Origin: an uncultured Christensenella sp.
Lineage (GTDB): Bacteria; Bacillota; Clostridia; Christensenellales; Pumilibacteraceae
Assembly: GCA_910577435.1 (NCBI GenBank)
Contig: CAJTLV010000014.1
Coordinates: 1-23,429, forward strand
Length of the DNA: 23,429 nucleotides
Reading direction: 5' to 3'
In this document: in pieces, positions 8,043 through 16,293 of the stretch
Position numbering within the stretch: position 1 is the first letter of the stretch
How the letters are laid out: every line of letters begins with the position of its first letter
Position numbers and translations under genes: made by a program
Notes under the pieces: generated by a model
Seen by the model: only the letters and a program-made list of their open reading frames with translations
Databases searched by the model: none
What the model was told of the DNA's origin: nothing

Positions 8043-8812
8043 TAGACAGTCACGCGCACCTTTACGACGAAAAGTACGGCGACGGCGGCGCGGCGATTAT
8101 CGCCGATATGCAAAAGGACAGACTCGAAGCGATAGTGTGCGTCGGTTGCGACGAGGAAAGTTCCAAGCGTTGCGTTGCGCTAGCGGAAAACAACGACGGA
8201 GTTTACGCGTCTGTCGGCGTACATCCGTACTATCCCGAAACGGTAACGCCCGCGCTTATGGATAAGTTTGCCGAGCTTGCCGTTCGCGACAAAGTCGTGG
8301 CGATAGGCGAATTCGGATTCGACTACCACCACGATACGTTCGACAGGGCGGCGCAGATGAACGCGGTCGTTGCACAGTACGTGCTTGCCCGCGCCGTAGA
8401 ACTGCCGATGATATTTCACGTCAGAGAGGGCGCGGGCGATTTTTACGAGTTTGCCAAAGACAGGGAATTTCCGCAGGGCGGCGTTATGCACTGCTTTTCG
8501 GGTTCTGTCGAGACGGCGGAGTTCTGCATTAAAAAGGGAATGTACATCTCGTTTGCGGGCAAGATCACATACAGGAACGCGAAAAACCTCGCGGAAGTGG
8601 CAAAACGCGTGCCGCTCGACAGACTGCTGATAGAGACCGATTCGCCCTATCTTCCGCCTGCGATCGCGCTCGGCGGACTCAATTGCCCGAAGTATGTCGC
8701 GCTCGTTCGCGACAAGATAGCCGAGCTTCGCGGTGTTTCTCCCGCCGAGATCGAGGATGCGTCTAACGAGAACGCGAAAAAACTGTTTTTCAAAATGAGG
8801 CGGGACAGGTGA
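8036..8812 (+). CDS. TatD-family metal-dependent DNase
   Basis: This 258-aa cytosolic TIM-barrel hydrolase has the full set of TatD metal ligands: His6 and His8 in SHAHL, Glu92 in GEFGFD, His128 in FHVRE, His152 in HCFSG and Asp202 in ETDSPYL. TatD enzymes are 3'-5' exonucleases acting on DNA or RNA; the true substrate here is unknown. Length is typical. ATG 8036 overlaps the end of metG, and its own TGA overlaps the GTG of the next gene. A metG-tatD neighbourhood is also found in Bacillus (metS-yabD), so the pairing is conserved rather than accidental. Confidence 0.95.
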   Translation: MLIDSHAHLYDEKYGDGGAAIIADMQKDRLEAIVCVGCDEESSKRCVALAENNDGVYASVGVHPYYPETVTPALMDKFAELAVRDKVVAIGEFGFDYHHDTFDRAAQMNAVVAQYVLARAVELPMIFHVREGAGDFYEFAKDREFPQGGVMHCFSGSVETAEFCIKKGMYISFAGKITYRNAKNLAEVAKRVPLDRLLIETDSPYLPPAIALGGLNCPKYVALVRDKIAELRGVSPAEIEDASNENAKKLFFKMRRDR

Positions 8813-9420
8813 ACAATTACGTTTACGTTTTAGACGGGAAAGCATACGTCAATCTGACCAATAAATGTCATAACGCCTGCGCGTTTTGCATACGCAATAC
8901 GGGCGACGGAGTGGCAGGTACTCCGCTGTGGCTGGACAGCGAACCGACGGCGGACGATGTGACGAACGCTTTCGAAGAGGTCAAGTCTCTGTTAAAAAGC
9001 GACGAGATCGTGTTTTGCGGTTACGGCGAGCCGACGGAAGCGCTCGGCGTTTTGACCGAATGCGCGAAACGGTTCAAAGCGGCAGGGTATAAATTGCGGC
9101 TCAACACCAACGGTCTCGGTTCGCTCGTCGCGGGACGGGATATTACTGGCGAGCTTAAAAACTTCGACACGGTGTCCGTTTCGCTCAACAACTGCGACGC
9201 GGAAAAGTATTACGCGGTGACGCAATCGGCGTTCGGCACAGCGGCGTTCGACGGTGTAGTAGAGTTTGCAAAGTCCTGCAAGGCGGCGGGGATAAACACC
9301 GTTTTCACTGTCGTCGACACGATCGGGCGGGCGGATATAGAAGCGTCCGAAAATTTAGCGGCAAGTCTGGGCATACCGCTCCGTGTAAGGACGTACATCG
9401 CCGACAACTATAAGAGGTAA
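8809..9420 (+). CDS. TatD-linked radical SAM protein
   Basis: This 203-aa protein starts at GTG 8809, sharing GTGA with the tatD stop. The Fe-S binding motif CxxxCxxC (Cys20, Cys24, Cys27 in CHNACAFC) follows a short N-terminal beta hairpin, and GYGEPTE supplies the SAM-contacting glycine-rich strand. It matches the short radical SAM family known for being encoded beside tatD. The reaction is not known. It ends soon after the partial barrel, with no C-terminal SPASM or twitch cysteine cluster, so the substrate is probably bound by the core or by a partner. Translational coupling to tatD supports a joint role, perhaps in nucleic acid or cofactor repair or processing; that is inference. Confidence 0.9.
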   Translation: MNNYVYVLDGKAYVNLTNKCHNACAFCIRNTGDGVAGTPLWLDSEPTADDVTNAFEEVKSLLKSDEIVFCGYGEPTEALGVLTECAKRFKAAGYKLRLNTNGLGSLVAGRDITGELKNFDTVSVSLNNCDAEKYYAVTQSAFGTAAFDGVVEFAKSCKAAGINTVFTVVDTIGRADIEASENLAASLGIPLRVRTYIADNYKR

Positions 9421-9423
9421 ATA

Positions 9424-10425
9424 ATGGATTGGCTTGTATACATCGGCTATATCGCAATGGTCGTTATAATAGTGTTTCTGTCGATGAAACTCGGTAAGTA
9501 CGTGGACGTTATCGACGCGAAGAGCAACATTTCGGGCGCGTTCATCGGCGGAGTATTGCTTGCGGCGGTAACAAGTCTCCCCGAACTTTTTACATCGCTG
9601 TCGGCGGTATGGGTCGTCAAAGAAAATTCGCTTGTCATAGGCAATATACTCGGTTCCGATCTGATAAACCTCGCATTCTTCGGTGTGATACTGTTGATAT
9701 TCGGGCGCGGACTGAAAAAGAATAAGTTTTCCAAATTCTACTATATAGCGCTTACCGTTCTTCTCGGAATGTACGCGCTTACCGAGATCGGCCTGGCATT
9801 TGCCGACTACATACAGATCGGATGGTACAGCCTCGTTTCGCCTTTGATGCTCGTGCTGTATGTAGTGTTCATATATAAAATGCCCAAAGAAGCGGAGAAA
9901 TCCGATTCCGACGCGGATGACGGACTTACGTTGAAACAGGCTGTAATCAGGTTTTCGGTTTGCGCGGTCGTGCTTATAGGCTCATCGATAGCGATGACAT
10001 ATCTTACGGATATGGTAGCCGACAAACTCAATTTGGGCAAGACGTTTGCGGGCGCGCTGTTTCTCGGCGTTGCGACCAGCCTGCCCGAACTCATTTCGTC
10101 GTTCGAGCTTTGTCGGCGCGGCAATTACAATGCGGCTACGGGAAACATTATAGGTTCGAACATTTTCAATTTTACAATACTGTTCGTTGCGGACGTGTTC
10201 TCGTTTATGCCCGAAACGTCAAGCGTGTATCTGTATAACGTCGATTCGATGTGGCTGCTCATATTCGGCGCGATGGCGGCGGTGACGACTATGGCAATGA
10301 TGGCTGTAAACAACGCAAAAAGAGAACTGCCGATAAAACGCGTCGGCGTTTATGCGTTTAATATTATTCCGCCCGTGCTGTATATACTGTATCTATTGAT
10401 ATCGACGGGTATCATCGCGTTTTGA
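9424..10425 (+). CDS. CaCA-family calcium/cation antiporter
   Basis: This 333-aa polytopic membrane protein has the two inverted alpha-repeats of the CaCA superfamily. The first is at about residues 38-85 (AAVTSLPELFTS, later GNILGSDLINL). The second is at about 203-255 (GVATSLPELISS, later GNIIGSNIFN). Each carries the ion-binding Pro-Glu pair. About ten hydrophobic segments are separated by a short acidic cytoplasmic loop (EAEKSDSDADD). It should exchange Ca2+ for Na+ or H+ across the cytoplasmic membrane; the coupling ion cannot be read. It starts three bases after the radical SAM stop, with AGAGG upstream, and belongs to the metG operon. Confidence 0.92.
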   Translation: MDWLVYIGYIAMVVIIVFLSMKLGKYVDVIDAKSNISGAFIGGVLLAAVTSLPELFTSLSAVWVVKENSLVIGNILGSDLINLAFFGVILLIFGRGLKKNKFSKFYYIALTVLLGMYALTEIGLAFADYIQIGWYSLVSPLMLVLYVVFIYKMPKEAEKSDSDADDGLTLKQAVIRFSVCAVVLIGSSIAMTYLTDMVADKLNLGKTFAGALFLGVATSLPELISSFELCRRGNYNAATGNIIGSNIFNFTILFVADVFSFMPETSSVYLYNVDSMWLLIFGAMAAVTTMAMMAVNNAKRELPIKRVGVYAFNIIPPVLYILYLLISTGIIAF

Positions 10426-10454
10426 TGGAGAAAAACCAACCGACGGAGTGTAAA

Positions 10455-10928
10455 ATGCCTAAGGAAGAAATAGAATACCAGTACATTATGAATTATAAAG
10501 CGCACCGCAGGATTATGCTGGCAGTGCGCATTACAGTTACGCTTTTGATTTCGGGCGGACTCGCCGCGCTGTGCGCTCTGGCGATACCGCTTGGCGTTAT
10601 CGCGTCCGTAACGGTGCTGTTTTTCGGCGCGATATGGGTAATAATCGGGTTGCACAAGGAGCGCACGTACACTATATACAATACGCGGTTCGTTATCAAA
10701 TTCAAGGAAAAATGTAAGTCGGTGCCGCTCGAAAATATTATATCGGTCAGGTTTCGTTCGGCGTTTTACGAGCGCGATCTTTTGACGGGCACGCTTACTA
10801 TAACCGCAAAGAACGAAAAGGGCAGAGTGCGTCGGTATAGAATGGAGCATATTTTCAATGCCGCAGACGGTGTGAAATACTTGGAAGAGCGCATAAGAGA
10901 GAATTCGGAAAGAGCAGTCGGTAATTGA
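10455..10928 (+). CDS. PH-domain-like membrane protein
   Basis: The preferred start is ATG 10455, because GGAG (10445-10448) sits six bases upstream. An earlier ATG at 10425 overlaps the antiporter stop (TGATG) but has no Shine-Dalgarno; it would add ten residues. The 157-aa product has two adjacent membrane helices (about residues 19-63) followed by a small beta-rich domain of the bacterial PH/YdbT type (RTYTIYNTRFVIKFKEKCKSVPLENIISVRF) and a terminal amphipathic helix. The role of such domains is poorly known. It is the last gene of the metG run. Confidence 0.8.
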   Translation: MPKEEIEYQYIMNYKAHRRIMLAVRITVTLLISGGLAALCALAIPLGVIASVTVLFFGAIWVIIGLHKERTYTIYNTRFVIKFKEKCKSVPLENIISVRFRSAFYERDLLTGTLTITAKNEKGRVRRYRMEHIFNAADGVKYLEERIRENSERAVGN

Positions 10929-10945
10929 GAAGTGCGGTTTTGTCC

Positions 10946-10971
10946 CGTTCGCCCGATCGATGGGACGAACG
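10946..10971. repeat. Imperfect 26-bp inverted repeat
   Basis: CGTTCG (10946-10951) and CGAACG (10966-10971) are exact complements, with CCC and GGG continuing the arms past one unpaired base around a GATCGAT centre. It lies just after the last gene of the metG run. No T-run follows, so it is either a weak stem-loop at the end of that transcript or a protein site for the next gene. Confidence 0.35.
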
Positions 10972-11005
10972 ATCGTATATTACCGATTGCGCATAGGAAC
11001 GTTCT

Positions 11006-11314
11006 ATGACATTCAAGCAACAAATCTACGAAACGGTAAAGAGAATACCTCGCGGTACGGTAGCGACATACGGACAGATCGCGCTGATGTCGGGCAATCG
11101 CGGCGCGGCTCGTGCCGTCGGCAACGCATTGCACGTCAATCCCGAACCTTACGTCATACCGTGCCATCGCGTTGTAAATGCGTCGGGCAGGCTGGCGCCC
11201 GATTTTGCGTTCGGGGGAGCGGATGAACAAAAACGGCTGCTCGAAGAAGAGGGCGTAAAGGTGGACGGAAATACCGTCGATTTGGAAAAGTATCAGTGGC
11301 GGGGAAAGTCGTAG
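11006..11314 (+). CDS. Small MGMT/alkyltransferase-family protein
   Basis: This 102-aa protein is just the DNA-binding and active-site domain of O6-alkylguanine-DNA alkyltransferases. It keeps the helix-turn-helix with the base-flipping Arg (RAVGNAL, Arg36) and the alkyl-acceptor motif IPCHRVV with Cys53, so it is not an ATL protein, where that Cys is replaced by Trp. The N-terminal domain of full-length Ogt is absent. It probably removes or recognises O6-alkylguanine, though this minimal Cys-containing group is poorly tested. AGGA at about 10995-10998 sits seven bases before the ATG. No convincing promoter is visible in the 77-base gap, so it may be read through from upstream. Confidence 0.9.
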   Translation: MTFKQQIYETVKRIPRGTVATYGQIALMSGNRGAARAVGNALHVNPEPYVIPCHRVVNASGRLAPDFAFGGADEQKRLLEEEGVKVDGNTVDLEKYQWRGKS

Positions 11315-11398
11315 AAAGGCGAAGCTTTGCACGCGCCGCGTTGCATCGAATAAAGTATTATAATACGATTAGAAAAGCAGGCGACTCCGTATTACGGG

Positions 11399-11427
11399 TT
11401 GACATTGCGTCCAAACTATGTTAATAT
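11399..11427 (+). promoter_or_regulatory. Promoter of the flippase-pssA operon
   Basis: TTGACA (11399-11404), a 17-bp spacer and an extended -10 (TG at 11419-11420, TAATAT at 11422-11427) predict a start near 11434 and a leader of about 31 nt. No strong Shine-Dalgarno precedes the ATG; GGATG at 11454 is the closest. The rest of the gap 11315-11398 shows no feature. Confidence 0.75.
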
Positions 11428-11464
11428 ATTACAATCTTGCAATGCGATTTTACGGATGTGACCG

Positions 11465-12841
11465 ATGAAGCAAAAGCTGTCCAAGCGGACGAGAAAAACA
11501 ATCATAAATATAGTGGTTCTAGTCGTGCTTGTCGGGATCACATTCGGCATACTGTTTGCGACATACGGCACCGAAGAACTCAACTTCGCGAATATCGGCG
11601 CATTTTTATCGAGCTGTGAACCGGGATTTTTAGTCGCCGCGATAGCGTGTATGCTCGCATCGATAATCTTCGAGGGACTGGCGCTGTTTTTGATAGCGCG
11701 GCGGCTTGGGCATAAGAGCAAGCTGCATCAGTCGATGGCGTATTCCACAGCCGACGTGTACTACTCTGCGCTCACGCCGTCCGCGTCGGGCGGACAACCC
11801 GCGTCGCTGTATTATATGTGTCGCGACGGAATGAGCGGAGGTATCGCGGGATTCACGCTAGTACTTAATCTCCTCGCGTATTCGACTTCCATTATCATTA
11901 TGGGCATATTCGCGTTTATCGCGAAGCCCGCTATATTTTCGGGAACGTCAGACGTGTTTGCGCAGACGCTCATAATAATCGGGTTCGTACTGCAAGTCCT
12001 GTTTTTCGCGTTCTGCATAGTGTGCATAATGTGGAGCAAAGCGTTACTCAAAATCGGCAACGGGATAATATCGCTCGGCACGAAAATGAAGATAGTCAAA
12101 AAGCCGGATAAATGGCGCGCGCGCTGGCAGGGCGTCGTCGATAAATACAGATCGAGCCGCGACGTTATAAAGTCGCACCCGACTCTGTTCTTCGAAGCTC
12201 TGTTCTTCAATCTGGCGCAACGCGTATCGTATGTGCTTATACCTTGCTTTTTGTGTTTCGGCACGGGCGCGAATATCGCCGTACTCAAAGACGGTGCGGC
12301 CACTCCCGACCTGTTGGATCTGTTCTGTATGCAGACGTTCGTACTGCTCGGTTATAACTCGATCCCGCTTCCCGGCGGCACGGGTGCGTTCGAATATATG
12401 TATCTAAACGTGTACGGCGAGTTCTACACAAACGCGTTCGTGTTGTCGGCAATGATGATGTCTCGCGCGCTGTCCTATTATTTGAGGTTTATATTGAGCG
12501 GACTGTACACGCTTATATATCATAGCGTCGGCTTGCGAAGGAAAAAGTCTGACAAGCAAACGCAAAAACCGGTGCTGTCCGCCGATGCGCCCGATTGGCT
12601 TAAAGAAGAGATCGCCGAAGCGGTCGAAAATATGTCGGACGGCGACGACGCGATGATCCCGAATACGCCTGACGAAACGGAAAAAGAAAACAAAGAAAGC
12701 GCGGAAAACGACGGCGGCGAAGAAGAAATTTCGAGCGTTCCCGATACTCCGACCGAAGAAACCGCACAAGACGTAGCGGAACCGCCCGTCGGCGGCGAAG
12801 CTAGCGAACAAGAGGAGGCTGTCGATAATGGACGACAATAA
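11465..12841 (+). CDS. Flippase-like (lysyl-PG synthase transmembrane domain) protein
   Basis: This 458-aa protein has about eight membrane segments of the LPG_synthase_TM/UPF0104 family, the flippase half of MprF. Typical motifs are present: TPSASGGQPAS near residue 103, and the late LLGYNSIPLPGGTGAFEYMYL. The aminoacyl-transferase half of MprF is absent, so it is a stand-alone transporter-type protein, probably moving a lipid across the membrane; the lipid is unknown. The last 90 or so residues are an acidic, disordered-looking tail rich in Glu, Asp and Pro. The gene overlaps pssA by 14 bases, which ties it to phospholipid metabolism. Confidence 0.88.
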   Translation: MKQKLSKRTRKTIINIVVLVVLVGITFGILFATYGTEELNFANIGAFLSSCEPGFLVAAIACMLASIIFEGLALFLIARRLGHKSKLHQSMAYSTADVYYSALTPSASGGQPASLYYMCRDGMSGGIAGFTLVLNLLAYSTSIIIMGIFAFIAKPAIFSGTSDVFAQTLIIIGFVLQVLFFAFCIVCIMWSKALLKIGNGIISLGTKMKIVKKPDKWRARWQGVVDKYRSSRDVIKSHPTLFFEALFFNLAQRVSYVLIPCFLCFGTGANIAVLKDGAATPDLLDLFCMQTFVLLGYNSIPLPGGTGAFEYMYLNVYGEFYTNAFVLSAMMMSRALSYYLRFILSGLYTLIYHSVGLRRKKSDKQTQKPVLSADAPDWLKEEIAEAVENMSDGDDAMIPNTPDETEKENKESAENDGGEEEISSVPDTPTEETAQDVAEPPVGGEASEQEEAVDNGRQ

Positions 12842-13619
12842 CAAGATCGAAGAGTTCGACGAACAGACTTCGGTCGAACCCGAACGTGCGGACGCGGCGC
12901 CGACCGCCGAAGTCGACGCGGACAGCCGCATCACTAATAAACGGCTTGTCGGGTTTTGGCATTACGGAGTGATCCTTACATATATCGCGCTCGTTCTCGG
13001 CGTAGTCAGCATTTCGTTCTCGGCGATGGGCAATCCGGGCATTGCGACGGTGCTTTTGATGGCGGCGGGACTTTGCGACGCGTTCGACGGACTTGTTGCT
13101 AAAAGCCGAAAGAACAGGTCGCAGGCGGACAGGTCGTTCGGAATACAGATAGACTCGCTCAGCGACGTGATAAACTTCGGCGTAGCGCCTGTAATGATCG
13201 GGTTGTCGCTCGGATTGAAGTCGTGGTATTTCATTATAATATATGTTCTGTACGTGCTATGCGCGCTTGTTCGGCTCGGCTATTACAACGTTCGCGAAAC
13301 GGAGAAAATGTATAACGGCGACACTTCGAGGAACAAAGCGTTCGAGGGAATGCCCGTAACAAACATCGCGCTCGTTATGCCGCTTTTCTATATGGCGGCG
13401 ACAATGGCGGCGGCGACGCTCGACGCACATTACGGCGGTATTGCCGTGCAGTGCATAATGGCGTTCCTGTACGCGATGTACGCGACGCTTATGGTCATAA
13501 GATTCCGTATGCCCAAGCCGCGCGTGCGCAATCTTATAATAATTATCTGCTGTTTTTCTGCGGTTATGATAGCTATGTTCTGCGTGCGGTGGTTCGTCGT
13601 CGGTATACATACGCTGTAA
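12828..13619 (+). CDS. pssA: CDP-diacylglycerol--serine O-phosphatidyltransferase
   Basis: This 263-aa CDP-alcohol phosphatidyltransferase transfers a phosphatidyl group from CDP-diacylglycerol, most likely to serine, giving phosphatidylserine. The metal and catalytic aspartates are present at Asp84, Asp87, Asp109 and Asp113, with FGVAP just after them as in PssA. The signature is unusual: the Arg of DGxxAR is Lys92, and the following spacer is about four residues longer than the canonical eight. A four-residue longer spacer seems familiar in clostridial PssA. Some seven membrane helices are predicted after an acidic 38-residue N terminus. AGGAGG (12813-12818) precedes the ATG by nine bases. 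Phosphatidylglycerol synthesis (PgsA) is the alternative. Confidence 0.88.
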   Translation: MDDNNKIEEFDEQTSVEPERADAAPTAEVDADSRITNKRLVGFWHYGVILTYIALVLGVVSISFSAMGNPGIATVLLMAAGLCDAFDGLVAKSRKNRSQADRSFGIQIDSLSDVINFGVAPVMIGLSLGLKSWYFIIIYVLYVLCALVRLGYYNVRETEKMYNGDTSRNKAFEGMPVTNIALVMPLFYMAATMAAATLDAHYGGIAVQCIMAFLYAMYATLMVIRFRMPKPRVRNLIIIICCFSAVMIAMFCVRWFVVGIHTL

Positions 13620-13681
13620 ATTAGCATTGCGAAATCGAAAGTCCGTCGGCGGCGGACAAAAGACGGGAAATATTTTTCTTT

Positions 13682-13715
13682 AAGCACAGCTGCGACTTAG
13701 CTGTGCTTTTTGTTT
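13682..13715 (+). terminator. Intrinsic terminator after pssA
   Basis: A perfect 10-bp stem (AAGCACAGCT, 13682-13691; AGCTGTGCTT, 13699-13708) with a 7-base loop is followed by a T-rich run TTTGTTT. It closes the flippase-pssA unit. A smaller stem (GTCCG 13641-13645 / CGGAC 13653-13657) lies just upstream. Confidence 0.93.
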
Positions 13716-13738
13716 GCGACGGACCGTTTTTCGCGCAT

Positions 13739-13767
13739 TTGACATTTCCCTACAATCATTATATAAT
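13739..13767 (+). promoter_or_regulatory. Consensus promoter of the HAD gene
   Basis: TTGACA (13739-13744), a 17-bp spacer and TATAAT (13762-13767) are fully consensus. The predicted start is near 13774, leaving a 24-nt leader that contains GGAG (13786-13789). Confidence 0.88.
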
Positions 13768-13797
13768 ATATTAAAGCACAAAAACGGAGAAATCACA

Positions 13798-14511
13798 ATG
13801 AAAGCGGTATTTTTCGATATGGACGGCACGCTGTTGCCGATGGATCAAGATGTTTTCACACGAGAATATTTCGACGCGCTCACAAAAAAGATGTCGGCGT
13901 TCGGATACGAACCCAAGCAACTGATCGACGCGATATGGAAAGGCACGGCGGCAATGGTGAAAAACGACGGGGCGAAGAGTAATTATGACGCGTTCTGGGA
14001 AACGCTGTGCGATATTTACGGTGAGCGAATAATGAACGACGTCGCGCATTTCGACGAGTTCTACAATAACGAGTTTGTAGAACTCAAAAGATTTTTCGGG
14101 TTCGACAAGCGCGCGGGCGAGATAGTGAAGCGGTTGAAAGATTCGGGGCTGAAAGTCGTGCTTGCGTCCAACCCTATATTTCCGGCAGTCGCGCAGATGA
14201 ACAGAGCAAAAGCGGCAGGCGTGGATGCGGATTTGTTTGACTGCATAACTTCGTATGAAAATTCGCATTATTGCAAACCCAACCCCGATTATTACCGTGA
14301 GATTTTTTCTCGGCTGGGCGTAAGCGCCGAAGATTGCTTAATGGTGGGCAACGACGTCGACGAGGATATGATAGCGCGCGAAGTCGGCGCGGACGTTTTC
14401 CTCATAACGGGGTGTGTGCTAAATAGGAACGGCAAGGATATAGACGCGTATCCGCACGGAGATTTCGACAGTCTTTCCGCTTATATCGACGAGCGAAAAT
14501 TGACACGGTAA
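13798..14511 (+). CDS. HAD-superfamily hydrolase
   Basis: The start is ATG 13798, nine bases after GGAG; an upstream in-frame opening at 13714 precedes the promoter. The 237-aa cytosolic protein has the HAD motif I FFDMDGTLL with nucleophile Asp7 and acid/base Asp9. Motif II appears as VLASNP, motif III as the Lys in HYCKPNPDYY, and motif IV as VGNDVDEDMIA. A helical C1 cap lies between motifs I and II. It should be a phosphatase or phosphoesterase acting on a small metabolite; the substrate cannot be told. It is transcribed alone between a terminator and the next promoter, which overlaps its last codons. Confidence 0.92.
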   Translation: MKAVFFDMDGTLLPMDQDVFTREYFDALTKKMSAFGYEPKQLIDAIWKGTAAMVKNDGAKSNYDAFWETLCDIYGERIMNDVAHFDEFYNNEFVELKRFFGFDKRAGEIVKRLKDSGLKVVLASNPIFPAVAQMNRAKAAGVDADLFDCITSYENSHYCKPNPDYYREIFSRLGVSAEDCLMVGNDVDEDMIAREVGADVFLITGCVLNRNGKDIDAYPHGDFDSLSAYIDERKLTR

Positions 14512-14528
14512 GGAAATTTTGCTATACT
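14500..14528 (+). promoter_or_regulatory. Promoter of the oligoendopeptidase operon
   Basis: TTGACA (14500-14505), a 17-bp spacer and an extended -10 (TG at 14520-14521, TATACT at 14523-14528) predict a start near 14535. The -35 box lies within the final codons of the HAD gene, so part of this promoter is also coding sequence. Confidence 0.8.
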
Positions 14529-14559
14529 GCATATATAATAATCGGTAAAGGAGTTTACA

Positions 14560-16251
14560 ATGGCAAGAAAGGTTAAAGATTTCGAATACAAGCGCGTCGA
14601 CATCGCGGGCGCGTGCGAATACTTGGAAAAAGCGACGGCGCGGGTAAAGGCGGCGAAGAGCGCGCAAGAGATCGCGGACATAAGAGCGGAAGTTAACCGT
14701 AAAAGTATCGAATGGCAGACGATGAGCGCGCTTGCATACATTCGGCATTCGATAAACGTAAACGACAAATTCTATTCGGACGAGCAGGACTATTACGACG
14801 AGAACCTGCCTGCGTTGTCGGCAAAGTCGACTGCGTTCACAAAAGCTCTCGTCGAATCGAAGTATATCGACGAATTGGGAAAGATAATCAACCCCATAAT
14901 CATCGACAATGCAAAAGCGCGGGTGCGCATAATGGACGAGCGCATTGTCGACGACTGCGTGGAAGAGAACAAACTGACGACCGAGTACAACAAATTGCTC
15001 GCTAAGCTCGTTTTTGATGTGGACGGCAAAGGTTACACGCTCGAAGAGGTGCGCGGAATGGCGAAGTCCGCCGATCGCGACGTGCGCAAAAAAGCGTTTG
15101 CCGCGATAGGGAATACTCTCGCAGGAGTTTCGGACAAACTCGACGGATATTACGATAAACTCGTAAAAGTACGCACGAGAAAAGCGAAGAAGATGGGGTT
15201 CGACAACTTTGTGGAAATGGGCGACCTCGCGATAGGGCATATCGGCTACGGACGTAAAGAAATAGCGGTATTCCGCGAATCCGTTCTGCGCGACGTGGTG
15301 CCTACGCTTTCTCGACTCAAAGCCGAACTTGCCAAGCGGCTCGGCATAGACGGGATCCACCTGTACGACAACGATAATTATATCGCGGGCGGCAATATCG
15401 ATCCGGAAGGCACGGCGAAAGACCTATTCGCCGCCGCGCAGGCGATGTATGACGAAATGAATCCCGAACTCGGCACGTTCTTCCGCGAGATGTGCGAGGC
15501 GGAGGCGATCGACTACGAGTCGCGCAACGGCAAAGAGAGCGGCGGTTATGCCGAGATGATATTCGGCTACGGACAGCCGTTTATATTCGCCAACTTCAAC
15601 GGCACTATGGACGACGTGGGCGTTCTTACGCACGAACTCGGTCACGCGTTCGCATTCCGCCGCGCGGTAGCGAACGATATAGACATCGATCTTTTCGTCG
15701 GAGGAATGGAAACTGCGGAAACGCATTCGATGGGAATGGAAGCGCTGTGCAATAAATTCAACGACAAGTTCTACGGCGCGCGGGCGAAAGAGGCGACATA
15801 TCAGCAGATATTCGACGCGTTCAACTTCCTGAGCTACGGCGTCATAGTCGACTATTTCCAAGAACTCGTTTACACCAAGCCCGAAATGACCCCCGCAGAG
15901 CGCAAGGCGCTGTGGCTCGAACTCGAACACGAATTCCGCCCGTATGTAGATATGTCGGATATTCCGTATATCGACATCGGCGGCAGATGGCAGTACCAGC
16001 ATCACATCTACGATAATCCGTTCTATTACATCGATTACTGTCTGTCGACCTGTCTCGCATTGCAGTTCGGCGAGCTTGCCGCGACCGATTACGCCGACGC
16101 GCTCGACAGGTACTTGAAGCTGGTCAATAAGGGCGGCACGAAGAATATCGACGACCTCGCGCACGAGGCGGGATTTATGAGCCCGTTCGACAAGAACGCG
16201 CTTAAAACGCTGAGCGCCGAAGTGGAAAAGCATATACTGAGTTTGGAGTGA
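14560..16251 (+). CDS. M3-family oligoendopeptidase
   Basis: This 563-aa cytosolic zinc metallopeptidase carries HELGH at residues 358-362 and a downstream acidic ligand, probably Glu387, in AETHSMGME. That last motif, and the length near 560, point to the short M3 oligoendopeptidase group rather than classical PepF. It should cleave short peptides, releasing material for amino acid use. AAAGGAG (14547-14553) is a strong ribosome binding site. The Lrp-type regulator and aminotransferase downstream give the locus an amino acid catabolism flavour; whether they share a transcript is inferred from the 42-base gap with no promoter or terminator. Confidence 0.94.
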   Translation: MARKVKDFEYKRVDIAGACEYLEKATARVKAAKSAQEIADIRAEVNRKSIEWQTMSALAYIRHSINVNDKFYSDEQDYYDENLPALSAKSTAFTKALVESKYIDELGKIINPIIIDNAKARVRIMDERIVDDCVEENKLTTEYNKLLAKLVFDVDGKGYTLEEVRGMAKSADRDVRKKAFAAIGNTLAGVSDKLDGYYDKLVKVRTRKAKKMGFDNFVEMGDLAIGHIGYGRKEIAVFRESVLRDVVPTLSRLKAELAKRLGIDGIHLYDNDNYIAGGNIDPEGTAKDLFAAAQAMYDEMNPELGTFFREMCEAEAIDYESRNGKESGGYAEMIFGYGQPFIFANFNGTMDDVGVLTHELGHAFAFRRAVANDIDIDLFVGGMETAETHSMGMEALCNKFNDKFYGARAKEATYQQIFDAFNFLSYGVIVDYFQELVYTKPEMTPAERKALWLELEHEFRPYVDMSDIPYIDIGGRWQYQHHIYDNPFYYIDYCLSTCLALQFGELAATDYADALDRYLKLVNKGGTKNIDDLAHEAGFMSPFDKNALKTLSAEVEKHILSLE

Positions 16252-16293
16252 TTTTTAACTCCCGATTCCGCACCCCGAATGGATGAGGTAACT

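Noticed and set aside
7094..8113. Minus-strand open frame of 339 codons opposite the end of metG
   Set aside because: Serine-rich shadow; metG and tatD motifs on the + strand fully explain the region.
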